From Mesorhizobium atlanticum (lineage in GTDB: Bacteria; Pseudomonadota; Alphaproteobacteria; Rhizobiales; Rhizobiaceae): a stretch of 64,000 bases of DNA. The translations under genes and the position numbers were made by a program. Below, one piece after another: positions 44,992-55,519 of this stretch (its first letter is position 1; each line of letters opens with the position of its first letter). The stretch is from the NCBI RefSeq assembly GCF_003289965.1, contig NZ_QMBQ01000002.1:930001-994000 (forward strand). Direction: 5' to 3'. Under the pieces are notes generated by a model, which did no database searches, was not told the DNA's origin, and saw only the letters and a program-made list of their open reading frames with translations.

Positions 44992-45888
44992 ATGACAAAG
45001 CGGATCATGTTCACCGGCGGCAGCGGCAAGGCAGGCCGGCATGTCGTTCAATATCTGGTCGAACATGGCTGCCAGGTGCTCAACATCGACACCAAGCCGC
45101 TCGACAATCCGAAGGTGCGCACGCTGATCACCGACATCACCGACAGCGGGCAGGTGTTCAACGCCCTGTCAAGCTATATGGGCCTGCACGAATTCGATCC
45201 CTCGCTGAGGGCCCAGCCGGTCGACGCGGTGGTGCATTTCGCGGCGATCCCGCGCATCATGATCACGCCGGACAACGAGGTGTTCCGCATCAACGCGATG
45301 GGCACCTACAATGTCATTGAAGCGGCGGTGAAGCTCGGCATCCGCAAGGTCATCATCGCTTCCTCGGAGACGACCTACGGGCTGGTCTTCGCCAATGAGC
45401 CGCGCAACCCGACGCATTTTCCGCTCGACGAGGATTATGACGTCGACCCGATGGACTCCTACGCGCTGTCGAAGATCGTCAACGAGAAGACCGCGCGAGC
45501 GTTTGCGCTGCGCAGCGGCGCCGACATCTATGCGCTGCGCATCGGCAACGTCATCGAGCCGCATGAGTATTCGCTATTCCCGAAATGGTTCGCCGATCCG
45601 GGTTTCCGCAAGCGCATCGCCTGGAGCTACATCGACGCGCGGGACCTCGGCCAGATCACCTTGCGCGCCATCGGGAAGGATGGCCTGGGCTACCAGGTGT
45701 TCAACGCGGCCAATGACGAAACCTCGTCGGACCTGCCGACGGCGGAGCTGTTGAAGCGCTTTTATCCAGGCGTGCCGGTCAAGGCCGAACTCGGCGAATA
45801 TGAGACGTTGCTTTCGAACCGCAAGGCGCGCGACGTGCTTGGGTTCCGTCCCGAGCACAGCTGGCGCAAATATGTCAAAACGGCATGA
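44992..45888 (+). CDS. NAD-dependent epimerase/dehydratase (extended SDR)
   Basis: A 298-residue extended short-chain dehydrogenase. The nucleotide motif TGGSGKAG is at residues 8-15 and the catalytic YALSK near residue 160, with the preceding Ser in SSETTYG. Sugar-nucleotide epimerases and uronate dehydrogenases share this fold. The ATG at 44992 has TGGAGAG six bases upstream; a GTG at 44980 is less likely. It probably acts in the catabolism of the sugar brought in by the 40.6-43.8 kb importer. Confidence 0.87.
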   Translation: MTKRIMFTGGSGKAGRHVVQYLVEHGCQVLNIDTKPLDNPKVRTLITDITDSGQVFNALSSYMGLHEFDPSLRAQPVDAVVHFAAIPRIMITPDNEVFRINAMGTYNVIEAAVKLGIRKVIIASSETTYGLVFANEPRNPTHFPLDEDYDVDPMDSYALSKIVNEKTARAFALRSGADIYALRIGNVIEPHEYSLFPKWFADPGFRKRIAWSYIDARDLGQITLRAIGKDGLGYQVFNAANDETSSDLPTAELLKRFYPGVPVKAELGEYETLLSNRKARDVLGFRPEHSWRKYVKTA

Positions 45889-45988
45889 AGCGCGGTCAAA
45901 ACCCAGTGAGTTGTGCACATCCTCGCGCGTTGTGGCAAAGCGGGCCTGCCGTGCTTGACAGCTTCTGAAAACGGGATTTTCTGGACCG

Positions 45989-46765
45989 ATGCGGTACGCA
46001 AAGCCGAACAACGAAAAGAAGCCGGTGAAGACTGCGGCCGCGGAGCGTCAAGCCGGCGTTCGCCGGCCCGACGCGCCGCGTATCCCGGGCGCCAGCGTGC
46101 ATACGTCGCTGGCGAGCGAAATCGGGCTTCGGATCGTGCGCGGCGATTATCCGCCGGGCACCATCCTGCCCAATGAAGCAAAATGGTCGGAGACCTTCGA
46201 CGTCAGCCGCTCGGCAGTGCGCGAGGCGATCAAGATGCTGATGGCGAAGAGCCTCCTGGCGTCGCGACCCAAGATCGGCAGCTGGGTCGAACCGAAGGAA
46301 CGCTGGAACCTTCTCGACCGCGACGTGCTGTCCTGGTACGCGACGTCGCCGGATCGCGAGGTGTTCCTGAGGACGGTGCAGGAATTCCGCCACATCATAG
46401 AGCCGGAGGCGACGGCCTTCGCGGCGATGCGGCGTACCGACGAGCAGATGGCCGAGATCAGCCAGGCCTGCCGCGAGATGGGCGAGGCCACCAACCTGCA
46501 GGAGCGAACCCGGGCCGACACGCGCTTCCACCTCGCCATCCTGAGGGCCTCGGGCAACGACCTCCTGGTGCCGTTGGGCGTGCTTATCGAATCCGCCTTC
46601 GACCATCTCTTCGCCTACACGACGCGCGAACTGGACGATCTGCAGCATGTCCAGAAGCTGCATGAGGCGATTGAGAGGAATATCCGCCTCAGGAGGCCGG
46701 ATGCGGCGCGCAATGCGGTCCGCAAGCTGCTGGCCAATACCGACGAAGTTATTCAATCGCGCTAA
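45989..46765 (+). CDS. FadR/GntR-family regulator with FCD domain
   Basis: A 258-residue regulator. An N-terminal basic extension (1-35) precedes a winged HTH (about 38-105; LPNEAKWSETFDVSRSAVREAIKML) and an FCD effector domain (about 125-250, with metal-binding His in TRFHLAILRASGN). It is the nearest regulator to the 40.6-45.9 kb sugar genes, whose two intergenic regions share an FCD-type palindrome. It is therefore the probable repressor of that block. Confidence 0.89.
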   Translation: MRYAKPNNEKKPVKTAAAERQAGVRRPDAPRIPGASVHTSLASEIGLRIVRGDYPPGTILPNEAKWSETFDVSRSAVREAIKMLMAKSLLASRPKIGSWVEPKERWNLLDRDVLSWYATSPDREVFLRTVQEFRHIIEPEATAFAAMRRTDEQMAEISQACREMGEATNLQERTRADTRFHLAILRASGNDLLVPLGVLIESAFDHLFAYTTRELDDLQHVQKLHEAIERNIRLRRPDAARNAVRKLLANTDEVIQSR

Positions 46766-46904
46766 GGCCTATCGATATTCAGGTGAGGCCGGCCTGCGAA
46801 TGATGACTTTCTGCGCTTCCGGTGCTCACGTACTTCAGTACGTTCCGCTCCGGTTCTCGAAAATCACCATTCCCGACTCGGCCTGACCTGAATCTCGACA
46901 GGCC
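46766..46904. repeat. Palindromic intergenic repeat, family D
   Basis: The 28-base ends 46766-46793 and 46877-46904 are imperfect inverted repeats (GGCCTATCGATATTCAGGTG and its mirror). A small hairpin CGTACTTCAGTACG sits in the middle. It begins directly after the stop of the FadR-type gene and ends 11 bases before the DUF3175 stop, so it may serve as a terminator for both. Confidence 0.75.
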
Positions 46905-46914
46905 TTATCCCCGC

Positions 46915-47202
46915 CTAATCCTGCTTCTCGCGGCCGAAGGCGACGCGCAACTCGTCCTTCGCCTTTTCGAGCACTTTCCTGCGCTTCTCGGGCAGGTTCT
47001 TGCCGGCGCGGTTGATGTAGAAATTCAGCATCGACATGGCGGATTGGAACGGCTCCGCCTTGCGGCGGTCGCTATGCTCTGCCGAACGCTTCAGCGAGGC
47101 GGCGATTTTCCTGGCGTCGTCGGATTCGAAGACGTGCTCCTCGAGATCCAGCGCATCGCTGTGCTCGGTCACATCGGCCGACCATTTCTTCTTTGCGGTC
47201 AT
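46915..47202 (-). CDS. DUF3175 protein of unknown function
   Basis: A 95-residue, strongly charged protein (many Lys, Arg and Glu). It matches the pattern of the small DUF3175 family: KKKWSADVTEHSDALDLEEH at the N-terminus and AMSMLNFYINRAGKNLPEKR in the middle. No signal peptide or membrane segment is present. Its function is unknown, and it is flanked by repeats with no operon partner. Confidence 0.82.
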   Translation of the reverse strand: MTAKKKWSADVTEHSDALDLEEHVFESDDARKIAASLKRSAEHSDRRKAEPFQSAMSMLNFYINRAGKNLPEKRRKVLEKAKDELRVAFGREKQD

Positions 47203-47219
47203 GGCGAAACTCCTTGCCA

Positions 47220-47313
47220 GAGCGGTTCAGCGGTTTGCCGCCGAACCGCTCCATCTCTTTGTTTCCCGCAATTCCCGACGGAAGACGGTTAGACACTTTC
47301 CCGGAATTGCTCT
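47220..47313. repeat. AGAGCAATTCC-family palindromic repeat
   Basis: It contains the hairpin GAGCGGTTC/GAACCGCTC (47220-47251) followed by GCAATTCCCGACGG and CCGGAATTGCTCT. The latter is the reverse complement of the start of the element at 55406. It lies upstream of the DUF3175 gene and before the MFS gene. Confidence 0.65.
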
Positions 47314-47405
47314 GAGGCAAAACTCCAGGAAATGAGAGGGGTTCCCGGTTCTGGTGCCACGGATTCGCCGGTCGTGGCGCTGCTCGGCCGGCAAATGCGC
47401 CGATA

Positions 47406-48677
47406 GTGGAGGCAAACCGCCGACTTCGAGAACAGCGGACAGGAACGCCTTTGACGACGATCTCCAGCAATGCAGGGCCCCCGGGCATAGACAGCGCTTA
47501 TGCCTGGACGAGGTTGGCCATTTCCGTATTGCTGGCGACCATAGGGGGCGTCGGCATGTGGGCGGTGGTCGTCGTTCTGCCGGCGGTCCAGGCCGAGTTT
47601 GGCGTCGATCGCGCCGCGGCCTCGATGCCTTACACCGCGACGATGGTTGGCTTTGCGGCCGGCAATGTGCTGGTCGGGCGCGCCATCGATCGTGTCGGCT
47701 ACTGGATCCCGGCGCTTGTTTCCTCAACGGCGCTGGCTGTCGGCTTCCTGCTGGCGTCGCTCTCCAGTACGATCCTGCAATTCACCGTCGCTCAAGGCTT
47801 GCTGATCGGGTTGGGGACATCGGCGATTTTCGGACCGCTGATCGCCGACATCTCCCACTGGTTCAATCGTCGGCGCGGCGTTGCGGTGGCTGCGGCTGCG
47901 TCCGGCAGCTATCTCGCCGGAACGGTCTGGCCGGCGATCATACCGCCGCTGATGAAAGCGGAGGGCTGGCGCTTCACCTATCTGGCCATCGGCATCGCGT
48001 GCCTGGTGACGATGGTGCCGCTGGTTTTGATGCTGCGCCGGCGTGCCCCAGTGGTTGTGGCAGGCTCGCCGGGCACGCGCCTGGTCCAGCCGATTGCATT
48101 GTCGCCGGCGGCACTTCAGGTGCTGCTGGTGATAGCTGGTCTGGGCTGCTGCGTGGCGATGTCGATGCCGCAGGTGCATATCGTCGCCTATTGCCTGGAC
48201 CTTGGCTATGGCGTCGCGCATGGCGCCGACATGCTTTCGATCATGATGGCCGCCGGCGTCGTCAGCCGCCTCGCTTCCGGCTTCGTCGCCGATCGGATCG
48301 GCGGGGTGAAGACTTTGCTGGTCGGTTCGGTTCTGCAATGCCTGTCGCTGTTCTTTTACATTCCCTTCGACGGGCTCGCCTCGCTCTACATCGTTTCGCT
48401 GGTGTTTGGGCTGTCGCAAGGCGGCATCGTGCCTTGTTATGCGATCATCGTGCGTGAATACATGCCCGCCAAGGAGGCTGGCCAACGCGTTGGCATCGTC
48501 ATCATGGCGACCATTTTCGGCATGGCTATCGGTGGCTGGATGTCGGGCTGGATCTACGACCTCACTGGTTCCTATTCGGCCGCCTTCCTGAACGGGATTG
48601 CCTGGAACCTGCTCAACATCCTGGCGATGGTTCTGGTGTTCTGGAAGGCAAGACGCAGCAGCGTCGTCGTGGCCTGA
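47406..48677 (+). CDS. MFS transporter, oxalate/formate or monocarboxylate-type
   Basis: A 423-residue major facilitator with 12 predicted membrane helices. The loop 2-3 motif is GRAIDRVGYW (about residues 98-107), and the C-terminal half has the corresponding SGFVADRIGG (about 292-301). Overall it resembles monocarboxylate/oxalate-formate antiporter-like permeases. The start is uncertain: a GTG at 47406, or a TTG at 47451 (MTTISSN), which has AGGAA upstream. It is a stand-alone gene and its substrate is unknown. Confidence 0.82.
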   Translation: MEANRRLREQRTGTPLTTISSNAGPPGIDSAYAWTRLAISVLLATIGGVGMWAVVVVLPAVQAEFGVDRAAASMPYTATMVGFAAGNVLVGRAIDRVGYWIPALVSSTALAVGFLLASLSSTILQFTVAQGLLIGLGTSAIFGPLIADISHWFNRRRGVAVAAAASGSYLAGTVWPAIIPPLMKAEGWRFTYLAIGIACLVTMVPLVLMLRRRAPVVVAGSPGTRLVQPIALSPAALQVLLVIAGLGCCVAMSMPQVHIVAYCLDLGYGVAHGADMLSIMMAAGVVSRLASGFVADRIGGVKTLLVGSVLQCLSLFFYIPFDGLASLYIVSLVFGLSQGGIVPCYAIIVREYMPAKEAGQRVGIVIMATIFGMAIGGWMSGWIYDLTGSYSAAFLNGIAWNLLNILAMVLVFWKARRSSVVVA

Positions 48678-48843
48678 CGGGCCGTGCCCTCATTTTTCCA
48701 GGAAGACGCCTCGGCTTGACAACAAATCGCGGCTGCGCGACGCCAAGGCCAGTGAACGCGGTACAGGCCTGCGAGATGGCGACACCAGGGTCAATGGCAT
48801 TGCAGGCGCGCAGCGGGCGGGGTTTGCCGCACGAGGCCCACCC

Positions 48844-49872
48844 TTGACCAAACCGCGCTCCCGCCGTGGCGGCGGCCGTCCGACCATTGCCGATGTGGCG
48901 CGCAAGGCGGGCGTCGGCGCAATCACCGTATCGCGCGCGCTGCGCGAGCCCGGACGGGTGTCGGAGGATCTTCGCCGGCAGATACTGGCCGCGGTCGACG
49001 AACTCGGCTACGTGCCCGACCCGAACGCGCGCGCGCTTGCCTCGGCGCGCGCCGAAGTGTTCGGCGTGCTGGTGCCATCGCTCACCAACAACGTCTTCGC
49101 CGAGGTGGTGCGCGGCATCTACGACAGTCTTTCCGATAGCCCGTTCCGCATCCAGATCGGCAACACGCACTATTCCGGCCTGGAGGAAGAGCGGCTGCTG
49201 CAGGTCTTCGGATCGCAACGCCCGGCGGCGCTGATCGTGGCCGGCATCGACCAGACGCCCAGCGCGCGACGACTGCTGGAGAATGCGGGTTGCCCTGTGG
49301 TGCAGGTGATGGAGACCGGGCCGGATCCGGTCGACATGATGATCGGCTTCTCCCATTTCGACGGCGGCAGGACGGCCACCGAGCACCTTCTGCAGGCCGG
49401 CTACCGCAAGATCGGCTTCATCGGCGCCAGGATGGATCCGCGTTCGCAGCGGCGCCTTGCCGGCTACCGCGCCGCCATGGAGGCCGCCGGGCTGTTCGAT
49501 CCGCGGCTGGTCACCACGACGCCGGTGCCGTCAAGCGTGAGCCTCGGGCGCGAGTTGTTCCGTGACGCGCTGGCCAAGATGCCGACGCTCGACGGCGTGT
49601 TCTGCAACAATGACGATATCGCGCTCGGCGTCCTGTTCGAATGCCACCGCGCGTCGATCGACGTGCCGAAACAGATCGGCATTGTCGGCTTCAACGACCT
49701 CGACATGATGCAGGTGTCGTTTCCCTCGATCACCAGCGTGCGCACGCACCGCTATGAAATCGGCACCCGATCCGTCGCCATGGCGCTTGCGGCGATTGCC
49801 GGAAACCCACCGGAACAGCGCATCGTCGATCTCGGTTTCGAGCTCGTGCGGCGGGAGAGCACAGCGCGTTGA
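48844..49872 (+). CDS. LacI-family transcriptional regulator (GntR/gluconate-repressor type)
   Basis: A 342-residue LacI regulator. The HTH is at about residues 14-38 (TIADVARKAGVGAITVSRALREPG) with the hinge helix to about 65. A periplasmic-binding-like core follows to the end. I chose the TTG at 48844, with GAGG eight bases upstream, since it gives the usual family length and a basic N-terminus. A perfect palindrome 43 bases after its stop, before the sugar-binding protein gene, is the likely operator. The adjacent gluconokinase supports a sugar-acid signal. Confidence 0.87.
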   Translation: MTKPRSRRGGGRPTIADVARKAGVGAITVSRALREPGRVSEDLRRQILAAVDELGYVPDPNARALASARAEVFGVLVPSLTNNVFAEVVRGIYDSLSDSPFRIQIGNTHYSGLEEERLLQVFGSQRPAALIVAGIDQTPSARRLLENAGCPVVQVMETGPDPVDMMIGFSHFDGGRTATEHLLQAGYRKIGFIGARMDPRSQRRLAGYRAAMEAAGLFDPRLVTTTPVPSSVSLGRELFRDALAKMPTLDGVFCNNDDIALGVLFECHRASIDVPKQIGIVGFNDLDMMQVSFPSITSVRTHRYEIGTRSVAMALAAIAGNPPEQRIVDLGFELVRRESTAR

Positions 49873-49914
49873 AGAACGCGGAAAAATGTCGAAGGCGGCG
49901 CTTTACACCCAATC

Positions 49915-49930
49915 ATGGTAGCGCTACCAT
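49915..49930. promoter_or_regulatory. LacI-type operator ATGGTAGCGCTACCAT
   Basis: A perfect 16-base palindrome with central CG, the classic form for LacI-family repressors. It overlaps the -10 region of a possible promoter (TTTACA at 49902-49907, 17-base spacer, TACCAT at 49925-49930). It should control the importer-gluconokinase operon starting at 50164. Confidence 0.75.
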
Positions 49931-49970
49931 TTGTCTGTAAAATCAACATTCGGCGAGATCGGGGGCTGTT

Positions 49971-50015
49971 TATTATACATAAGCAACAGTCGTTGCTTGT
50001 TTATTATGTATAATA
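49971..50015. promoter_or_regulatory. AT-rich nested inverted repeat upstream of the sugar importer
   Basis: TATTATACATAA (49971-49982) and TTATGTATAATA (50004-50015) are exact reverse complements. Inside them GCAAC (49983-49987) pairs with GTTGC (49992-49996). The element differs sharply in base composition from its surroundings and lies about 150 bases before the ATG at 50164. It could be a second regulatory site or a transcript hairpin. Confidence 0.5.
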
Positions 50016-50163
50016 TGATAGTTTTCTAAATTGCCCGGAAGGTGAGGGGGAGGAGGATCGGGGCGATGCGGCCGCCCCTGCGGGCGTGTTCGGTTGGGCG
50101 GAGGGTGCCGACCGGTAACGCCAGGATTGATTACAAGCAGAACTGCAACTGGGAGGAATATCG

Positions 50164-51288
50164 ATGATCAAGTCATTCGTTGGCGGCGTCATTGCCGCCA
50201 CTGCATTCGTCATGCTGGGTTCGTCGGCGATCGCCGGACCTGAAATCGTCAAGGGACCCGCGGCAGAGCCGGATTGCTTTGCGCCTTGGGCAGCCGACAC
50301 GCAGTTTTTCAAATATCCGAAGAAAGACGGTCCTTACCGCATCGCGCTTGCCAACGGCTACATCGCCAACACTTGGCGTATCCAGATGATCCAGACGGCC
50401 AAGGCCTACGCGGCGCAACCGGATGTCGCCAAGAAGCTCAAGGAATTCAAGGTCGTGTCGACCGGCGAGGATGTGCCGGCACAGATTTCGGCGATCAACA
50501 ACTTCATCGATTCCGGCTTTGATGCGATCGTCGTCAACGCCCAGAATCCGACCGCCTTCGGGCCAGTCATCAAGCGCGCCAAGGAAGCGGGCGTCGTGCT
50601 CGTCGCGTTCGACAACATCCTCGACACCAAGGATGCCATCAACGTCAATGTCGACCAGAAGGGCCTGGGCGAGCTCTGGGGCAAGTGGCTGGTCGCGCAT
50701 GTGCCGAATGGCGGCAAGGTGCTCGAAGTGCGCGGCGTTGCCGGCACCTCCGTCGACACCGATCGCCACAACGGTATCCACGAGGTGCTGGATGCTTCCG
50801 GCAAGAAGTGGAATGTCACAGAGGTCGTCGGCAAGTGGGATGACGGCGTGGCGCAAAAGGCCACGGCCGATGCCATCGCCACCAGCGGTCCGTTCGACGG
50901 CGTCACCGGGCAGGGCGGCGACACCGGCATCGTGCAGGCGATGATCGACGCCAAGCATCCTTTCGTGCCCTTCGGCGGCGAGACGGAAAACGGCTTCCGT
51001 AAGTTCTGCGCCGCGCATGCTGCCGATGGACTGAAATGCTCGTCCGCCGGCACCGGCCCCGCGCAGGTGGCGGTTGCCATCAAGACCGCGATCTCCGCGC
51101 TCGAAGGCAATGTCGTCCCGCAGTCGGTCAAGCTGCCTTTGGCCATCGTCGAGGATCCGAATTTCAAGGCCGGCCAGGATTTCTTCCCGGACCAGTCCGA
51201 CAATTTCTTCGTCGGCAATTCCTTCCCGACCTGCGGCATCAATTTCACCGCGCAGGAAATCATGGGCCAGACCAAGGAAAACAAATAG
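50164..51288 (+). CDS. Sugar ABC transporter substrate-binding protein
   Basis: A 374-residue periplasmic binding protein of the RbsB-like type, longer than average. The signal peptide covers about 24 residues (cleavage near AIA-GPE). A strand-helix start IALANGYIANTWRIQMIQTA follows at about residues 59-78. GGGAGGAATATCG precedes the ATG. It is the first gene of the LacI-controlled operon with ATPase, two permeases and gluconokinase. Several Cys residues in the mature part could form a disulfide. Confidence 0.9.
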   Translation: MIKSFVGGVIAATAFVMLGSSAIAGPEIVKGPAAEPDCFAPWAADTQFFKYPKKDGPYRIALANGYIANTWRIQMIQTAKAYAAQPDVAKKLKEFKVVSTGEDVPAQISAINNFIDSGFDAIVVNAQNPTAFGPVIKRAKEAGVVLVAFDNILDTKDAINVNVDQKGLGELWGKWLVAHVPNGGKVLEVRGVAGTSVDTDRHNGIHEVLDASGKKWNVTEVVGKWDDGVAQKATADAIATSGPFDGVTGQGGDTGIVQAMIDAKHPFVPFGGETENGFRKFCAAHAADGLKCSSAGTGPAQVAVAIKTAISALEGNVVPQSVKLPLAIVEDPNFKAGQDFFPDQSDNFFVGNSFPTCGINFTAQEIMGQTKENK

Positions 51289-51363
51289 TCTGACCGGATG
51301 GTGCCGCGGCGAGGTCGCGGCACCGTCCTTCTACTCTCAACTCGAAACGGCCGGGGAGGGCTG

Positions 51364-52904
<1,541 letters not shown>

Positions 52905-52908
<4 letters not shown>

Positions 52909-53885
52909 AGGACTGGCGCTACTGGCTGGCCGAGCAGCGCGGAACGCTGCTGGCCTTCGGCATCTTCATCGTCATGTTCGCCATCTACAGCGCGAACCAT
53001 CCGGCCGGCTTCACCGCCAATGTCGTGCAGACGGCCGCCAACAAGGGCGTGCTGCTGGCCTTCGTCGCCATGGCGCAGACATTGGTGGTGATCACCGCCG
53101 GCATCGACCTGTCCGTCGGCATGATATTCACGCTCACCAACTGCATGGCTTCGTGGCTGGTGATCGGCACCGGCCTGGAGACGGCGTTTGGCGTGTTGGC
53201 TGTGCTCGGCACCGGGCTCCTCTGCGGCGCGGTGAACGGCGCCATCGTCATCTACGGCCGGCTGCAGCCGATCGTCGCCACCATAGCCACGGGCGCCGTC
53301 TTTTTCGGTCTGGCGCTGCTTTTGCGACCGGTTCCCGGCGGCTCGGTCAACGAGGACCTCGCGGATTTCCTGACCGGGCGTTTCTTCGGCGTGGTGCCGG
53401 CGAGCCTCGTGTCGCTGCTCGTCATCGTGCTCGTCGTCTGGGTGCCGTTCAGTCGCTCCGAATTCGGGCGCGCCGCTTATGCGGCCGGTTCATCGGAGAC
53501 GGCGGCTTACATGTCGGGTGTGCCGATCCGCAGGGGCAAGTTTCTGGCATACACGCTTGCCGGCCTGCTTGCGGCCATCGGCGGCCTGTTCCTGACCTTC
53601 TTCACCTATACGGGCGAGGCGGCTTATGCGAGCGGCAACGCCTATACGCTGTTCTCGATCGCCGCCGTCGTGCTTGGCGGCGTGTCGCTGTTCGGCGGCA
53701 AGGGCAGCGCCATCGGCGCCATCTTCGGCGCGCTCGCCTTCCGCACCATCGGCGACCTCTTGTTCGTCTTCGATTTCGATCCGCTCTGGCAGCCGCTGTT
53801 CCAGGGCGTTATCCTGTTGATCGCGGTCAGCCTCGGCGCTTTCGCGCTGTTTCGGGTGCGCAACCGGCTGGAGTGGTTCCTGTGA
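52905..53885 (+). CDS. Sugar ABC transporter permease (first of two)
   Basis: A 326-residue CUT2-family permease with the motifs LVVITAGIDLSVGMIFTLTN (about residues 60-79) and VVLGGVSLFGGKGSAIGAI near the C-terminus. The GTG start overlaps the ATPase stop (GTGA), and its own stop overlaps the GTG of the next permease. Two distinct permeases in one operon suggest a heterodimeric membrane domain. Confidence 0.91.
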
Positions 53886-54868
53886 GCGAGACGACACTCG
53901 GCGGCATCGCTGGCCGCATGCCCAAATTTCTGAGACGCGCCGATCCGGCCGTTGTCACCGCCTTTGCCTGCATCGTGATCCTGCTCCTGCTCGGCAGCCT
54001 TTATTCGCGCAGCTTCCTTTCACCGGAATATCTGCTGCAGCAATTGAAGGTCGCGTCCTTCCTCGGCGTCATTGCCACCGGCATGATGCTGGTCATCCTG
54101 CTCGGCCAGATCGATCTGTCCGTGCCGTGGTCCGTGGCTACAGGCGCGATGATGGCCTGCGCGGCGGCCGCCTACGGGCCCGTCGGCGTCGCTTTGGCCA
54201 TTCCTTTCGGGGTCCTGTGCGGTGTCGCGATCGGCATCGTCAACGGCATCGGCGTCGCCTATCTGCGCATTCCCTCGATGATCATCACCTTGGCCACCAA
54301 TGCCGTGGCGCAAGGGCTGATGGTGGTCTATACGGGCGGTTTCTCGCCACAGGATTCAGCGACGGCGGCGATGCGATACCTGGCAACCGGCTTCACCATT
54401 CCGGGCGTTCCCAACGCCGTCATCATCTGGGCGCTGATCGGCGCCGCGATGGTTTTCGTGCTGACCCGCACCAGCTTCGGCCGCGCCGTCTACGGCATCG
54501 GCAATCGCGAGCGCGCCGCCTATCTTTCCGGCATCGACACGCGCCGTATCGTGCTGATCGCCTTCGCCGTCTCCGGCGGCCTGTCGGCTTTTGGCGGCGT
54601 GCTTTTGGCCGGCTACGCGTCGAAGGCGGCGCAATCGATGGGCGATGCCTATCTGCTGCCGTCGATCGCTGCCGTCGTGCTGGGCGGCACGTCGATCCTC
54701 GGCGGGCGCGGCTCCTATCTGGGCACCGTTGCGGGCGTGATCCTGATCACGCTCCTGCAATCGATCCTCTCGGTCATGCAGATGCCCGAGGCGGGGCGGC
54801 AGATCATCTATGGCGTCGTCATCGTCGCCATGCTTCTGCTTTACGGGCGCGCGCCGGCAAGCCGCTGA
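53882..54868 (+). CDS. Sugar ABC transporter permease (second of two)
   Basis: A 328-residue CUT2-family permease (LVILLGQIDLSVPWSVATGA, about residues 64-83; VVLGGTSILGGRGSYLGTV near the C-terminus). I chose the GTG at 53882 because it overlaps the stop of the first permease (GTGA) and starts just before the N-terminal conserved part. It ends 35 bases before the gluconokinase ATG. Confidence 0.91.
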   Translation: MSETTLGGIAGRMPKFLRRADPAVVTAFACIVILLLLGSLYSRSFLSPEYLLQQLKVASFLGVIATGMMLVILLGQIDLSVPWSVATGAMMACAAAAYGPVGVALAIPFGVLCGVAIGIVNGIGVAYLRIPSMIITLATNAVAQGLMVVYTGGFSPQDSATAAMRYLATGFTIPGVPNAVIIWALIGAAMVFVLTRTSFGRAVYGIGNRERAAYLSGIDTRRIVLIAFAVSGGLSAFGGVLLAGYASKAAQSMGDAYLLPSIAAVVLGGTSILGGRGSYLGTVAGVILITLLQSILSVMQMPEAGRQIIYGVVIVAMLLLYGRAPASR

Positions 54869-54903
54869 CCGTGGATGGGGCAAGCCCAAGACCGCAGCTT
54901 CGC

Positions 54904-55407
54904 ATGACCGATCTTCGGACGGCGCCGGCCATCGTCGTGATGGGCGTTGCCGGCTGTGGCAAGACGGCCGTCGGCGAGGCGCTTGCCAGGGCTCTCAGCG
55001 CCGACTTCATCGAAGGCGACCGGCTGCATCCGCCGGAGAATGTGGCGCGCATGGCGCGCGGCGAGCCGCTGACGGATGCGCTGCGTGAGGGCTGGCTCGA
55101 CGCCATAGGGGAGCGTATCGCGAGTTCCGTTGCCGGCGGACGGAAAGCGGTGGCGGCCTGCTCGGCGCTGAAACGCAGCTACCGCGACCGGCTGAGCCGT
55201 TTCTGTCCGGAGGTCGTCTTCCTCTACCTGAAGATCGATCGCGAGACCGCCTGGCGACGGGTCGCCAATCGCAAGGGTCATTTCATGCCCGCAAGCCTGG
55301 TCGACAGCCAGTTCGCCACGCTGGAAGAGCCTGCCACCGACGAACGGGCGGTAACGGCCGACGGAACGCGAAGTGTCGCCGGGATCGTGAAAGAGATCAT
55401 CCGCTAG
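54904..55407 (+). CDS. Gluconokinase, GntK-type
   Basis: A 167-residue P-loop kinase that phosphorylates D-gluconate to 6-phosphogluconate. The P-loop GVAGCGKT is at residues 14-21, the substrate motif EGDRLHPPENVARM near 37-50, and CSALKRSYRDRLS near 87. I chose the ATG at 54904; in-frame upstream starts (near 54871) would add about 11 residues. As last gene of the LacI-controlled importer operon it implies that the imported sugar is, or is converted to, gluconate or a similar aldonate. Confidence 0.92.
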   Translation: MTDLRTAPAIVVMGVAGCGKTAVGEALARALSADFIEGDRLHPPENVARMARGEPLTDALREGWLDAIGERIASSVAGGRKAVAACSALKRSYRDRLSRFCPEVVFLYLKIDRETAWRRVANRKGHFMPASLVDSQFATLEEPATDERAVTADGTRSVAGIVKEIIR

Positions 55408-55505
55408 AGCAATTCCAGGAAAAGTGAGAGCGGTTTTCCGTCCGGAATTGCGCAAAAACAAGAGATAGAGCGTTTCGCCGTTTCCCTGAAACGGTGAAAC
55501 GCTCT
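55406..55505. repeat. AGAGCAATTCC-family repeat with strong terminal hairpin
   Basis: It starts AGAGCAATTCCAGGAAAAGT, overlapping the gluconokinase stop codon. It ends with a hairpin at 55467-55505 whose 18-base arms (AGAGCGTTTCGCCGTTTC and GAAACGGTGAAACGCTCT) pair with one mismatch. Placed between convergent genes, it probably terminates both. Related fragments occur at 43883-43904 and 47301-47313. Confidence 0.72.
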
Positions 55506-55519
55506 AGGTCGGTTGGTAT

